From Notolepis coatsorum (taxonomy: Eukaryota > Chordata > Actinopteri > Aulopiformes > Paralepididae): a DNA stretch of 64,000 nucleotides. The stretch spans positions 88,233,985 through 88,297,984 of the forward strand of contig OZ020598.1 of assembly GCA_963971535.1 (NCBI GenBank), written 5' to 3'. The position numbers and the translations under genes are program-made. Below the pieces are notes generated by a model. That model did not search any database. It had not been told where the DNA came from and worked only from the letters and a program-made list of their open reading frames with translations. Shown here piece after piece: positions 23,304 to 34,869 of the stretch. Each line of letters opens with the position of its first letter. Position 1 is the stretch's first letter.

Positions 23304-23387
23304 TTCAATTGACGAACAGCTGGTGAAGGACTGGGACACAGCACGTGGGAGACACACAGGGACAGGGACATCTGCAGGACCTGAGTG
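23304..23387. repeat. Tandem-duplication block Y, copy 1
   Basis: Matches about 30350-30424: GACGAACAGCTGGTGAAGGA through ACATCTGCAGGACCT. Confidence 0.8.
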
Positions 23388-24715
23388 CAGGGCTGTAGCC
23401 AGGGTTTAGAAATTAGGGAGGTCCATTTATTTTTTTGGCCCAGACCGGCCCACTATAATCGGTCAGACACCACCCACCGGTACACCATCCTTGCGGTTCC
23501 CTTAAATATGCGTACCTACTGTACTATTCCCCCAACCCAACCCACTACAAAGCTGGGTAGTAAGTGCCATGGACAAGTTGACCAGTGTACTCACTCGCTC
23601 TTGGCTGAATCTTGTTTTGGGTGGTGATGTAAAAACACCTGCATCATAGCAGGCTCAGGATGGGCAAAGTAGTCTATAGCCTGTTCATCCCTGTCTCTCT
23701 CCTCCACAACCTGGCTTGACTAGACATAAGGAGAGAGAGAGATGATTACAATTAACTGGTACATTCAGGTCCAGAATTGTTGGAATTCCCTGACAAAGAT
23801 GTGCAAAAAGCTGTACAATTTAAACAATACCATACTGGTAATGAGCAAATAGTTGTTTATTCAATGAATGCATGGAGCTGTTCCATCTTATTTAATTTGA
23901 TAACTACTCAGTTCATACAGATTTCAAGTATTCAAATGTCAATGATGAATATTGCATAAGGTTTACACAGTTAATATATCACCTTCTTGTTTTATATTCA
24001 TGTTCAGAGAGGAGTAATAGTTAGATCTTTGTATGTGATTTATATGGCAATTAAATCAATGGTGTGTTTGTTTGGGGAGTTTGACCTACAGTTAATGTGC
24101 CTACCATGTGAAGGTGCATGATCAATGGACAGCACAAAAACAATTTGTGTAGGTGGAGACTAGAGCTACCACAGATAGTAATAAGTTATTAAGAGTAAGT
24201 AATCCATACCATATATATCCTAATAGTTACCTTATTACCATACTTGGCTGAAAATAAACTTTGCTGCCTGTTGTGAATGTGTTTTTCCCTGTAGGCTAAT
24301 ACATAAGTAGGCATACATTTTTGCAGTTGAGCAAAAATTAGCAGTTGAGTAGGCTATATGTGCTGTGTTTTTATGTCTTCCATTGAGGACCACCTTGGAA
24401 ATAAGTGTTTTAATTAATGCTTTTAGGTGATATCCTCAGGAATACAAATTGGTCAAGATAATTTGTTTTTATGATGTGTTTTTAATTTCCAAAAAAATCT
24501 AATCAAATCAAAAAAACAGTTTTTGCAGTTGAGCTACAGGTGTTATATTATACAGCCTTTTCATGCATCTTTATCAAGGGAACCCTTATCCTAATGATTT
24601 AAAAAATAATATTATGATACGATATGGACCTAGTAGTTGGGTCATCTGTGGCACTTCGTTTCTCAATGGATTTGTCATCTAGGAGGGTTAATAAACTAAT
24701 TTAGCCGGGTACCAC
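23388..24715. other. No gene recognised (left part of the composite insertion)
   Basis: AT-rich unassigned sequence with no frame above about 80 codons and no recognisable transposase motif. Confidence 0.45.
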
Positions 24716-25432
24716 AGCCCCCTCCCTCTCAGTCATGTACCACAGCCCCATCTGAGTCATGTACCAGCCCCCTCTCAGTCATGTACCAGCCCCCTCTCAG
24801 TCATGTACCAGCCTCCTCTCAGTCATGTACCACAGCCCCCGCTCAGTCATGTACCACAGCCCCATCTCAGTCATGTACCACAGCCCCATCTCAGTCATGT
24901 ACCACAGCCCCCTCTCAGTCATGTACCACAGCCCCCTCTCAGTCATGTACCACAGCCCCATCTCAGTCATGTACCACAGCCCCATCTCAGTCATGTACCA
25001 GCCCCCCTCTCAGTCATGTATACCAGCCCCCCTCTCAGTCATGTACCAGCCCCCTCTCAGTCATGTACCAGCCAGCCCCCTCTCAGTCATGTACCAGCCT
25101 CCTCTCAGTCATGTATACCAGCCCCCTCTCAGTCCTGTATACCAGCCCCCTCTCAGTCATGTACCAGCCCCCTCTCAGTCATGTACCACAGCCCCCTCTC
25201 AGTCATGTACCACAGCCCCCTCTCAGTCATGTACCACAGCCCCCTCTCAGTCATGTACCAGCCCCCCTCTCAGTCATGTATACCAGCCCCCCTCTCAGTC
25301 ATGTACCAGCCCCCCTCTCAGTCATGTATACCAGCCCCCCTCTCAGTCATGTACCAGCCCCCCTCTCAGTCATGTATACCAGCCCCCCTCTCAGTCATGT
25401 ACCAGCCCCCTCTCAGTCATGTACCAGCCAGT
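24716..25432. repeat. 22-26-bp minisatellite
   Basis: About 30 units of the type CCCCCTCTCAGTCATGTACC plus AG, CAG or ATACCAG. Unit length varies by CA or TA insertions and by one C. No stop codon arises in several frames, so long open frames here are an artefact. Confidence 0.95.
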
Positions 25433-25510
25433 GGGCCGGTCGTTGACCAAACTGTAACAAGAAAATAAAATAATTTTTTTTTAATAAATATATATATTTT
25501 TTATAGTTAC

Positions 25511-28500
25511 AAATAGTTACAGAGCACTATCAGATCACAGATATTTACGCCTGAAGGGCTCATTTGGTAGACTGACATCCCGAGCCCCAAGATGGCGCTT
25601 TAACTCGACACTGCTGAAAAACACTGAATACATTCTACAACTCAAAGATAAACTAGATAAATTCCTGGAGACTAATGTGGGTTCGGTACAGGACCCCAGA
25701 ATGTTATGGATTTCGGTAAAGAGTTGTATCAAGGACAACACTACGGTCTTTGCATCCATCCTCCGTAAGAAACGGCATTCCAAATTGGTAGAGCTGGAAA
25801 CGCTTCACTCGTCGTTATTCTCTTCTTTACAACGCAACTACTCGGGTCAATTGGAGTCTCAAATTAATGTGTTAAAAAAAGAGATTAACTCCATTTTAAG
25901 ACAACAATCTGAATTTCAAATACGCAGTACAAGACAACATTATTATTTTCATGGCTCTAAACCAAGTCACCTACTAGCTATGAAGATACGATCCAATGCA
26001 CAATTTGCTGATATCCCTACTATTAAGGACCAACAAGGGCTTGTTACAGACCCCAAAAAAATCAACGAGACTTTCAGAGAGTTTTACTCCAACTTGTACA
26101 AATCAGAAGTGGTTTTCGATCATAATAAAATGGATACATTTCTTGATCAAATTAACCTACCTAAACTCTCAGAGGAAGACGCTAAACAGTTAGATACACC
26201 TATTACACTAGAGGAACTTAGGGAGGGTATATCTGAATTGCAAAGTGGTAAGGCTCCTGGATGGGATGGTATCCCACCAGAACTGTACCTCTCATGTTGG
26301 GATGTAATTGGACCCCTATTACTTGATATGATTTTATACTCAATCAAAGAGGGGAACTTCCCCAGGGATGTCAATATGGCACTCATATCTGTCCTCCTTA
26401 AAAAAGACAAAGACCCCACCGAATGTGGTAGTTATAGACCCTTAAGCCTCCTCGGAACCGATCTCAAGCTGTATGCTAAGGTACTAGCCATCAGACTTCA
26501 AGCATATGACATCTTTAGTTCATCCTGATCAGACAGGCTTCATAAGAGGCCGCCTGATTACGGATAATATTAGACGGTTACTACATGTGATAGATGCCAG
26601 CAAGGATGCCGTGCCTCCTACAGCTATATTATCCTTGGATGCGATGAAGGCTTTTGATAGGTTGGAATGGTCTTATTTATGGGCAGTACTCGGAAGGATG
26701 GGGTTAGGAGTAGGATTCATTAATATGATAAAAGTACTATACACAGAGCCATCGGCCATGGTTATAACAGGTAAATTCACCTCCCCTCTCTTTCCTGTTT
26801 CGCGCTCGTCCAGACAGGGTTGTCCGCTTAGTCCCGGACTATTTGCTCTATCCTTAGAACCTTTAGCACAGTATATAAGACAATCCCAATCCATAGAGCC
26901 GATCTCAATTAGGGGCACACAGCATCATATTAGTTTATATGCGGACGATGTAATATTGTTCATGCAAAACCCTACCACCTCACTGCCTCATCTTCTCAAG
27001 CTGATAGATGATTTTGGCAATCTATCAGGATTTAGGATAAACTGGCCAAAATCGGCCTTCCTTCCACTTAATGTCACTGCGAAGGTTACCTTCCTTCCAG
27101 AAAATATACAAATGGTAGAACACTTTAGATGTCTTGGAGTTGAAATATTCCCCACTATATGCCAAACAGTGAAGTATAATTATACAGGAATCCAAGATAG
27201 GATCTCAAATTACTTTGACATGTGGTCAAAACTTAAAAACTCAGTACAGGCCCGAGTATCAATAGTTAAGATGGATGTCTTACCCAGAATCAACTTCTTC
27301 AGCTCAATGCAACCGTTACCCCCCCCCCCCCCCCCCCCCCCCCCTGCTGGTTACTGGAAAAAATTACACTCTGCTGCATATACATTTATTTGGAACAACA
27401 AACCTCCACGAATTAAAAGATCCACCGCACAGAGAAACAAAGCCGACGGAGGTTTAGCATTTCCAGACTTCTACCACTATTTTAAAGCGTACTCTTTAAG
27501 ACCACTGATCACCTGGTTTGATTCTCAAGCATCTGTATCCTGGAGAACATTAGAAGAAAACATAGTGGCACCACAGAGACTGCAGGATGTAGTATACACC
27601 AACTTATCAATTAAGCAATGCAACTTGAAATTTGGCCCTCTTATTACACATGTGATCCGGATATGGCGTGACACACAGAAAAAATGTACTAACCTACATA
27701 AATGGCATAGCCATTCTCCCATATTTAATAACAATGCACTCCTTATTGCACAATGACCTATCAGATTTCCCAAATGGGAAAAGAAGGGCATACATACTTT
27801 GGAAGATATCTTCAATGGCCGGGGTTTCTGTAGCTATCAAGATATACATAACAAATGTAACCTCACCAGCTCCACATAATTATTTCTATCTACAGTTATT
27901 AGCAAATTTGAAGGCTCAAGGAGTCCCATTAAAGATACCACTTGAGCACCACAGATATCACAAATTCTTTTATGAAAAGGAGACATCGAGAGGCTTCGTC
28001 TCTGACTTTTATCGTCACTTACTTACGTCTTCGTATGAAGTCCTTCCCCTAGACTCAGTTTGGAGGAAGGATATACCAGACTTGGAAGTAGATTTTGATT
28101 GGGCTGAAGTCTGGGCAAACGTTCGGCTATCGTCACGCAACCCGGATCATCAACAGATTCATCTTAATTTTATTCATAGGACTTACCTGACTCCTATACG
28201 ACTGAACCGAATGGGGCTTAAACAAGACTCTCGATGTTCCTTATGTTTAAACGGTGATAGTGGTACATTTATGCATATGTATTGCGAATGCCCTCCTGTT
28301 AAGATATTTTGGGTAGAAGTAACCACGCTATTATCAGAATTTTTATTTCTGACAATACCTGTACTGCCTTCTGTATTGTTGCTGAATAATGTCTCTCAGT
28401 TATCACACTTTGTACATGTAAAGAGGCTAATCTTGTCCGGTCTTACGGCTGCCAAAAAGCTAATAGCATCACGCTGGATTCAACCGGATAAAATGTGCCG

Positions 28501-28925
28501 GAGGGTATGGATTCTTACCTATCTTGATGTGATTTATCTAGAGATATCTACCGCACAAATTCTAGGTGTTAATGAAGCCAGCATAGCAATCTGGTCAGAT
28601 GTGGTGGAGAGGATAAAGCATTATATGAACTTTTAGTCCTTGGTGTCAAACGGTATAATGGATGCTATCCAAGAGGGGGTCATGTGGGGGGGGGGGGGGG
28701 GAGAGCGAGCAAGAGCATAGTATATGTATTGTATTGTATTGTAATTAATTTGTGTATATTTTTAATCTACATCTATTTTGATTTAAAAACTGGGCTGCCA
28801 TTATTGTTAATATTATATCGGTAATAGTCCTGTGATTTATAGTGGATTTCTACTGTTAATGTTTGTGTGTAATGTCAAAAATAAAAATAAAAAAACATTT
28901 GTTCAAAAAAAAAGAAAATAGTTAC
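25511..28925 (+). mobile_element. L1-like LINE, 5'-truncated, with 10-bp target duplication
   Basis: The element proper is 25521-28915. AAATAGTTAC stands at 25511-25520 and 28916-28925. The 5' end starts inside the endonuclease end (APRWRFNSTLLKN), so the copy is truncated. RT, the C-terminal domain and a 3' UTR with a G run (28685-28701) and A-rich tail follow. ORF2 is broken by two frame changes, at about 26504 and about 27735. Confidence 0.9.
25535..28636 (+). pseudogene. L1-like ORF2 (reverse transcriptase), broken
   Basis: The first part (to about 26504) runs from the endonuclease end through the RT N-terminal region (SGKAPGWDGIPPELYLSCW, YRPLSLLGTDLKLYAKVLA). The second part (26506-27756) holds VHPDQTGFIRGR, AILSLDAMKAFDRLEWSYLW, RQGCPLSPGLFALSLEPLA and the catalytic YADDVILFM. 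The third part (to 28636) has the C-terminal QIHLNFIHRTYLTPIRLNRM and a cysteine-rich CSLCLNGDSGTFMHMYCECP. Two frame changes separate the parts. A run of 25 C bases at 27320-27344 lies in frame and would encode polyproline where relatives have only a few prolines. Confidence 0.88.
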
Positions 28926-28954
28926 CGAGGTCCAGACCTCTGTGACCTCATAGC

Positions 28955-29459
28955 TGGGTGGAAACACAAGAGGAGAGACTAGGGGGGGGGCAGAGAGTTA
29001 GCACTGGAGCTGGGAACACAGTTGAACGTAACTTGTTTTCAATTCTGTGCGTCTACCATATAGGAAGCAATTACCAGAATGGCAATCAACTAGCCTATTC
29101 TGTATGCACGCACGGCACTCTTAGAGCTGCTTGTTCTCCCTGTGAGATTCCCCAACGGCACCGTCTTCGTTTTGTTCTGCATCTGGACGGTTAAGCACTC
29201 GTTATCAAGCCTCTGCGGTGTGTAGTGTAGTGGTTTTCACCCAGGGGCTGAACAGCCAAACAGATTCAGCCTCTATTCCACTCTCTGGTTCAACTCTGCA
29301 CGAAAGGAATAGTCCCCTGAATCTCCAAATGTATCCTTGAGATCACACAGCAAAGAGAAAGATCACTGCCGTGGTAGAAAAACACACTGCACACTTTGCC
29401 TCTATAGACGGCTATTTGTGCTTCTTATACCCATTGAGCTGTTGTGGAAGAAAATTGCT
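28955..29459. repeat. Tandem-duplication block Z, copy 1
   Basis: Matches 30417-30934, from TGGGTGGAAACACAAGAGG through TAGCACTGGAG and CGTAACTTGTTTTCAATTC to GTTGTGGAAGAAAATTGCT. Confidence 0.85.
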
Positions 29460-29467
29460 CTTTGCTG

Positions 29468-30066
29468 TTAGGGTGGTTTGTAAAAGGATGTTAAAGGTGT
29501 TCAAAGGAGGGAGTGCTTCTAAGGTAATGATATTTTGCAGCTCATTCCAAACCCAAGGTGCATACAAGGAGAAAGCTATGTGCCACTCTGAGGACATTTA
29601 AAATAATCAAATGAGTAGATCTAGTGCTGTATTTGCTGGTATAATAAGATAAAAGGCTGAGTAATGTGATGACCAGGCTAGGATGTGGAGTTGTGGACCG
29701 GGTACAGACAGGAGACACAGGGGCGAAAAGCATTAGTGGTGTATTTAACCCTTGTGTCTGAAAACTAAAGTGTTACACTCTTGGTAGACTCTAAATGGTC
29801 CTTTTCAAAAACGCCATAAAAATATTATATGTTGAAATAATTGTCCACTTTTCTTTTCATAAATCTTTTATTAAACTTCAGCCCTGATCATAACCACCAA
29901 AATATTCATTTAATTTTAGAATTCTAACCCTGTAAATGGAAGTGTTTGTGATGGCATCACAAATTATTGTAAAAAAAAAAAAAGAAAAAAAAAAACACAT
30001 GATGGATTCCTAGTTTTTTTGTGATGTCAGATTTAACAACAACTCTTTTCAGAAAAGTAGGAGTAT
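29468..30066. repeat. Tandem-duplication block X, copy 2
   Basis: Second copy of 22198-22826, without the SINE. It follows block Z copy 1 directly, which shows a head-to-tail duplication of X-Y-Z. Confidence 0.85.
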
Positions 30067-30416
30067 TTCATTTTTAACTTTTAATTCTACAGGGAGAATG
30101 AAAGTGAAAAAATTCCAAGATAATTCTAAAATACACACCGTTGCCACATATACTGGCTACAAACATAACCACTGCAAAGTTATAAAAAAAATAAGAATCT
30201 CAAAGGACCATTTGTGTGAGACACAAGGGTTAATGAAGAACAAACTACAAAAACAGACCGATGTATGAGCACTGACTGACTAGGGGAATGGAACACAAAT
30301 ACATGGGGAGTAATGACTAATAGACAACAGCTGGGAGTGATGATGACAGATGACGAACAGCTGGTGAAGGACTGGGACACAGCACGTGGGAGACACACAG
30401 GGACATCTGCAGGACC
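30067..30416. repeat. Block between X and Z, copy 2, including Y copy 2
   Basis: About 280 bp (30067-30349) has no counterpart in copy 1. 30350-30416 is block Y (GACGAACAGCTGGTGAAGGA). Confidence 0.7.
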
Positions 30417-30934
30417 TGGGTGGAAACACAAGAGGATCAGACTGGGGGGGGCAGAGAGTTAGCACTGGAGGAGCTGGGAACGCTGTTGAACGTAACTTGT
30501 TTTCAATTCTGTGCGTCTACCACATAGGAAGCAATTACCAGAACGGCAATCAACTAGCCTATTCTGGATGCACACACGGCACTCTTAGAGCTGCTTGTTC
30601 TTCCTGTGAGATTCCCCAACGACACCGTGTTCGTTTTGTTCTGCATCTGGACGGTTAAGCACTCGTTATCAAGCCTCTGCGGTGTGTAGTGTAGTGGTTT
30701 TCACCCAGGGGCTGAACAGACAAACAGATTCAGCCTCTATTCCACTCTCTGGTTCAACTCTGCACCGAAGGAATAGTCCCCTGAATCTCCAAATGCATCC
30801 TTGAGATCACACAGCAAAGAGAAAGATCACTGCCGTGGTAGAAAAACACACTGCACACTTTGTGTCCTTTTCTGCCTCTATAGACGGCTATTTGTGCTTC
30901 TTATACCCATTGAACTGTTGTGGAAGAAAATTGC
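30417..30934. repeat. Tandem-duplication block Z, copy 2
   Basis: Second copy of 28955-29459; the same order of motifs, a few small indels. No gene seen. Confidence 0.85.
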
Positions 30935-31608
30935 TTCAATTGCTTTCCCTCGAAAAGCATTTGATTAAAATCTTAAATCGATATGCCCGACAGCTGCAAA
31001 GCTCCAAGCAGGGAGGGGAAATGGGCCTGTGCCCAAAGAACTAACCGCTATAATCCTCCAGCTTCCAGATATCTTTAATTGATTTATTTATTCTTGCAGA
31101 ATACAATGTTTTATATATACAGTACATATATATATATATACACACACACACATTTCTAAGACTGTAATGGGTTGTAAATAATAACATGTGAATGCGATGG
31201 AATGGAATGGGAGAAATTAAAGAGTTAATCCGCTGGTGGGCAGAAGGGGCTACGTACATTCAGGGCTTCGCCCTAAGCAGAGCAGAGAGCACCAGTCATG
31301 TTAACCCTTAACTGTCTCTTGCTGGATGTTGGGCTTTGCCCCCAAGAAAGATTAAAGGGGATTCTTTCCTAACAACTAGTGCCTTGTAGCTATTGGCTAA
31401 ACCATGGTGAACAGGACAGAGGGGGAGGAGACAGAACCAAATCATACTCCCCATTATGTAAAATAATATGTATCAAGTTCAAATGAATACAAAGTAAAAG
31501 ATAATTAGTTTGAATTAGTTTGAACTTTCATGTAGTCAGATGAAGGGCCCCATGCCGTTTCATAATCACAAGCAATCCCAAAATAATTATTAATTATTAT
31601 GTGGTGTT
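30935..31608. other. No gene recognised
   Basis: Short TA/CA dinucleotide run at about 31119-31150. 31260-31330 contains a small foldback (GGGCTTCGCCCT). Otherwise unassigned. Confidence 0.4.
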
Positions 31609-31669
31609 TAACCCTTTCACTACCACACTCCCAAATGGTTAACCCTTTCACTGTGACAATACAGAAGGT
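31609..31669. mobile_element. Partial copy of the piggyBac-like MITE
   Basis: TTAACCCTTTCACTACCACA followed by CCAAATGG, a second TTAACCCTTTCACTG and AATACAGAAGGTTAA. Same units as the complete copy at 34334-34454, but no inverted right end. Confidence 0.55.
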
Positions 31670-31729
31670 TAAGAGTTAATTGAATTTTTTTTGTCAAGAG
31701 TAAAGACCACAACCCTATCAAAACAGCAG

Positions 31730-34195
31730 TAAAAGTGTATATTTTCATTTTTACCGATGTTTTGTAAGATTTACCGAAAATAAGAATTATTGAAAAAATG
31801 CTAATTTTACTCTTTTATCGTAAAACCGTGAGGAAATGACTAAATCCTGATTTAACCCTGCCATTGGAAAGATGAGCCTTTTCCCTATCCATAGATGTAT
31901 GATTTGGCCATAATAAGGTCAAGTTCAAGGTCAAATATGAATTTATAATTAAAATCGATTATCATTTATTACTGTATCTACAAATCCTAATCATCTTCCC
32001 TTTATTAATTTGCTTAGACTTTTTTTGTAAATAAAGGTAGTTATAAGGTTTTTTATTTGTCGTATTTGTCGTCACGGCAAGCTGATATCAAGCTAGCTAG
32101 CTAGCTAACGTTAACGTTACCCCGTTAAACGTACTAGACGTTAGCAATGTCTACTGTCGTGAACCATTTTAAATTGGGGCATGTAGAGGAGTTTCGGGAA
32201 CGAGTAAAATGTGCAGGTCCTCTTCTCAGACCTGTGGGGCAAAGCACTGAACACGCATCATGCCGGCTAGCAAGCTAGCTAGCTACACATCACGGCCCGC
32301 TGATACCACGATAGCTAACTAACGTTAACATTACAAGCTCAAAAACCTTATAACTACTACTGTCGTGTCCATAAGTTCCCTGGCAGAAGGTAGGTAGGTA
32401 GGTATTTATTTAGACAACAAAACATATACAGATCATTATTTCACATATTTGCTTTTGTCAAGGAGAGAAACGAAAAAGCCAATGACTTATTTACATCGTT
32501 GTCCTTGGAAATCAAGGATGCTTGATACAACACAACTCATTACAGAAAATCATTCACAATTATACATTTGCATAGCAATAATGGCACAACCCTTAATTAA
32601 TACAAACATGTTCATTTGTTGAGACATGCTAAACTAGCCGTGAGTCTGTGTGTCTCAGAGCACCCCGAGGGAGGGGGTGGTGGGGTGGGAGGGGGGACGG
32701 AAAGAAATTCCGGCCTTGACTAATTACATTTAACATCAGCTAGGACCGGAGGGGGAGGAGTTTGGATATGACTACAGTTGCCGTCATAGCAGGGGGATAA
32801 GACTTTGGTGATGAGACAGTCTTAGGCTCCCCCCTCCAGCACGCGTACTAGTTGGCTGCCATCATAGGCGCCAGGCGTACACGCAGGAGGGGGGATTGGG
32901 TATAGGGATTGGGGGTGGGGGGGGGGACTTGCCACTCTTATCTCCCAGAGGGCCTTCGACTCCAGCAGCTCCCTGGTTCGACCTTGGTCCAGGAATTTGT
33001 TTTGGCTGAACTGACTGGCAACAATTTCTCCCAGCCACGTCACTTTAAATTTGATTTGAGTAGAGTGAAATATAACTCTATGGATTTGAGTGGAGTAAGT
33101 TTTAACAACTCCGTCCAAATGACTGAATGCATTAGTCCAAGTGTCCAAGTGTCTTAATCAGTTCATTTTGGTAGGTCCTGTGCGCGGTAAACAGATCCAA
33201 AATCTTCTTATTGCAGTCCAAAAGCTTCGATAATCCAAAAATGACCACGTCTTCAAGTTGATAGCCCGATTTTGATGTCCCAAGAGGCAGAGAGGGTTAG
33301 CCTTATTCTGCTTCTTGACGAAAGTATGCAATCCACTGATTAGATCCATTTCGAGTTGATTTGAGTATAGTCCGGCAACCGGCAACGAAACACAGAGCAT
33401 AGCAGCCTCGGGCTTCATGGAGCAGTAGAGGCAGCGGTAGGAACGGCCTTGAGGAGCCTGGGGAGAGGAGAGAAATGCGACTGTCTCTGGGAAGGGCTGG
33501 GAAGGAGGAGAATACTTTGTTTGTGAGGACAAAAGTATACAAAGAGGAGAGAACCATTTTAAATCGGGGCATGTGGAGGAGTTTTCGGGAATGGCTAGCA
33601 AGCTAGCTAGCTACTAACGTTATGAAAACAATAACGTTATAAACTATACAATACACAATATGTACAACGAAACAATGATTTACATTAGTATTTACAGTGA
33701 TTTAATATGCAGCGAAATAACGTTATACGATTTAAATTATAAATACAAATATTTAAAAAGAAAATGGTGGTTGGCTATAAACTGGTGTTGGGTGAAACAG
33801 ATACTAGCAACAGATTCAGGGTCAGTTATTTTCCCATTGTACGAATTGTTAAGCTTATCGAATGTAAGGGAAATCTGATCCTAGGCCTGCGAATAAAGCC
33901 AGGCGTCCACGCTGTGGTGACGTCAATCAGCAGCGCCAAAAGCAGTGTCGTTTCCCAGTGAACGAAAACATAAACGTTGTTATTTTGCTACCTTTACGAT
34001 TAATTGCGAATATTTTCCTGTTGAGCTATACTAGATTGTGGATGAATACGCACAGAAAGGTACACCATGCCAATGTTCATGCTTTATTTGTTTTAAACGA
34101 ACCGTTTTAGAAATGGGCAATGGGGAAATACATTAAGTGGAACAGAGGGTGGAACAGGAAAAAACGAAAATTACGTAACCACTACACCTCCCTGT
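31730..34195. repeat. Unclassified dispersed repeat, long copy
   Basis: Its right end (33910-34192) matches 61428-61705 over about 270 bp, including GTGAACGAAAACATAAACGT and GGTACACCATGCCAATGTTC. A left landmark (ATAAAGGTAGTT...TTTTTTATTTGTCG, 32030) matches 61357. Inside are repeated CTAGCTAG and AACGTTA runs (32090, 32270, 33600) and a direct repeat of ACCATTTTAAATTGGGGCAT-type sequence (32163 and 33551). No transposase-like frame; a 147-codon minus frame at 33158-33601 has no recognisable motif. Could be a DNA transposon with internally deleted relatives. Confidence 0.45.
32390..32640 (-). other. Possible LINE 3' end with (CCTA)n tail
   Basis: Read on the minus strand the stretch ends in AATAAATACCTACCTACC, a short tandem tail of the kind left by some LINEs. 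No coding part is attached. Confidence 0.3.
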
Positions 34196-34204
34196 AGGTT
34201 GGGA

Positions 34205-34869
34205 GGGACCCCGTCGGCCTTAAGGATTCGTATCATCTTGCCTCTGTGTGTATTGAGTCAAATGCCTTCTTGAAATCAATAAAACACAGGACCGCTGACA
34301 GGTTGTTCTTCTTCACCTCCTCGATAATCCTCCTTAACCCTTTCACTGCCACACTACCAAATGGTTACCCTTTCACTGCGACAATACAGAAGGTTAACCC
34401 TTTCACTACCACACTACAGACGGTTAACCTGTAGTGTGGTAGTGGAAGGGTTAAGGCCAAGATCTGGGCTACGGTGGACCTTTCCTGCCTAAAGCCAATT
34501 TGGTTGTCCCTCAGGTGAGGGTCAATGGCGTCCAGAAGTCGGTTGAGTATCATACGGTTGTACATTTTGGATATGACACAGGCTAATGCCACGATAATTG
34601 TCTGGCTTAGACAGATCTCCAGACTTGGGCACCGGGATGATGTTGGAGAGGGACCATATATATTTGGCTTTGATGTTTTCTGTCAGAGCCTGGTAGCAGA
34701 TCTTCAGTATGACGCTGTCAAGATCGCAGTTCCTAGGGACCTCTGGGGGGATGCCGTCCGACCCAGCGCTTTTTCCCTGCTTCAAAGTGGTCTTCACTGC
34801 AGCAAACTCCCTAGCTGTGAAGGGGCCATCGTCAATTTCGAGATTAGTGAGGACTGCGGGTATCTCCTC
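34205..34869 (-). pseudogene. LINE reverse-transcriptase fragment (non-LTR), interrupted by a MITE
   Basis: The minus strand reads in order REFAAVKTTLKQGKSAGSDG, YIWSLSNIIPVPKSGDLSKP, LRDNQIGFRQERSTVAQILA and, after the MITE, RIIEEVKKNNLSAVLCFIDF then KKAFDSIH. These are the first RT motifs of a non-LTR element. There is a frame change near 34590 and a 30-bp minisatellite begins where the upstream part should continue. Clade not fixed. Confidence 0.75.
34334..34454. mobile_element. 113-bp piggyBac-like MITE in TTAA
   Basis: TTAA stands at 34334-34337 and 34451-34454. The element between begins CCCTTTCACTGCCACACTAC and its right end, reverse-complemented, begins CCCTTCCACTACCACACTAC. The surrounding LINE would read through if one TTAA and the insert were absent. 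TTAA targets and CC-starting ends are typical of piggyBac. The body is made of three near-direct copies of the end itself. Confidence 0.75.

Larger units (their letters stand above)
23388..28952. mobile_element. 5.6-kb composite insertion in the duplicated block
   Basis: The second block copy reads CAGGACCTGGGTGGAAAC without a gap at 30411-30428. In copy 1 this point is opened: CCTGAGTG at 23380-23387 and GCTGGGTG at 28953-28960 flank the insert, each one base off the CCTGGGTG of the empty site, as an old 8-bp target duplication would look. The insert opens CAGGGCTGTAGCCAGGG, a hAT-like start; the right end does not give a good inverted match. A minisatellite and an L1 lie inside. Class is inference. 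Confidence 0.5.

Noticed and set aside
24759-25468. Open frames of over 220 codons in three frames
   Set aside because: They lie wholly in the 22-26-bp minisatellite.
33158-33601. 147-codon minus frame as a possible host gene
   Set aside because: No recognisable motif, no flanking exon signals, and it sits inside a dispersed repeat.
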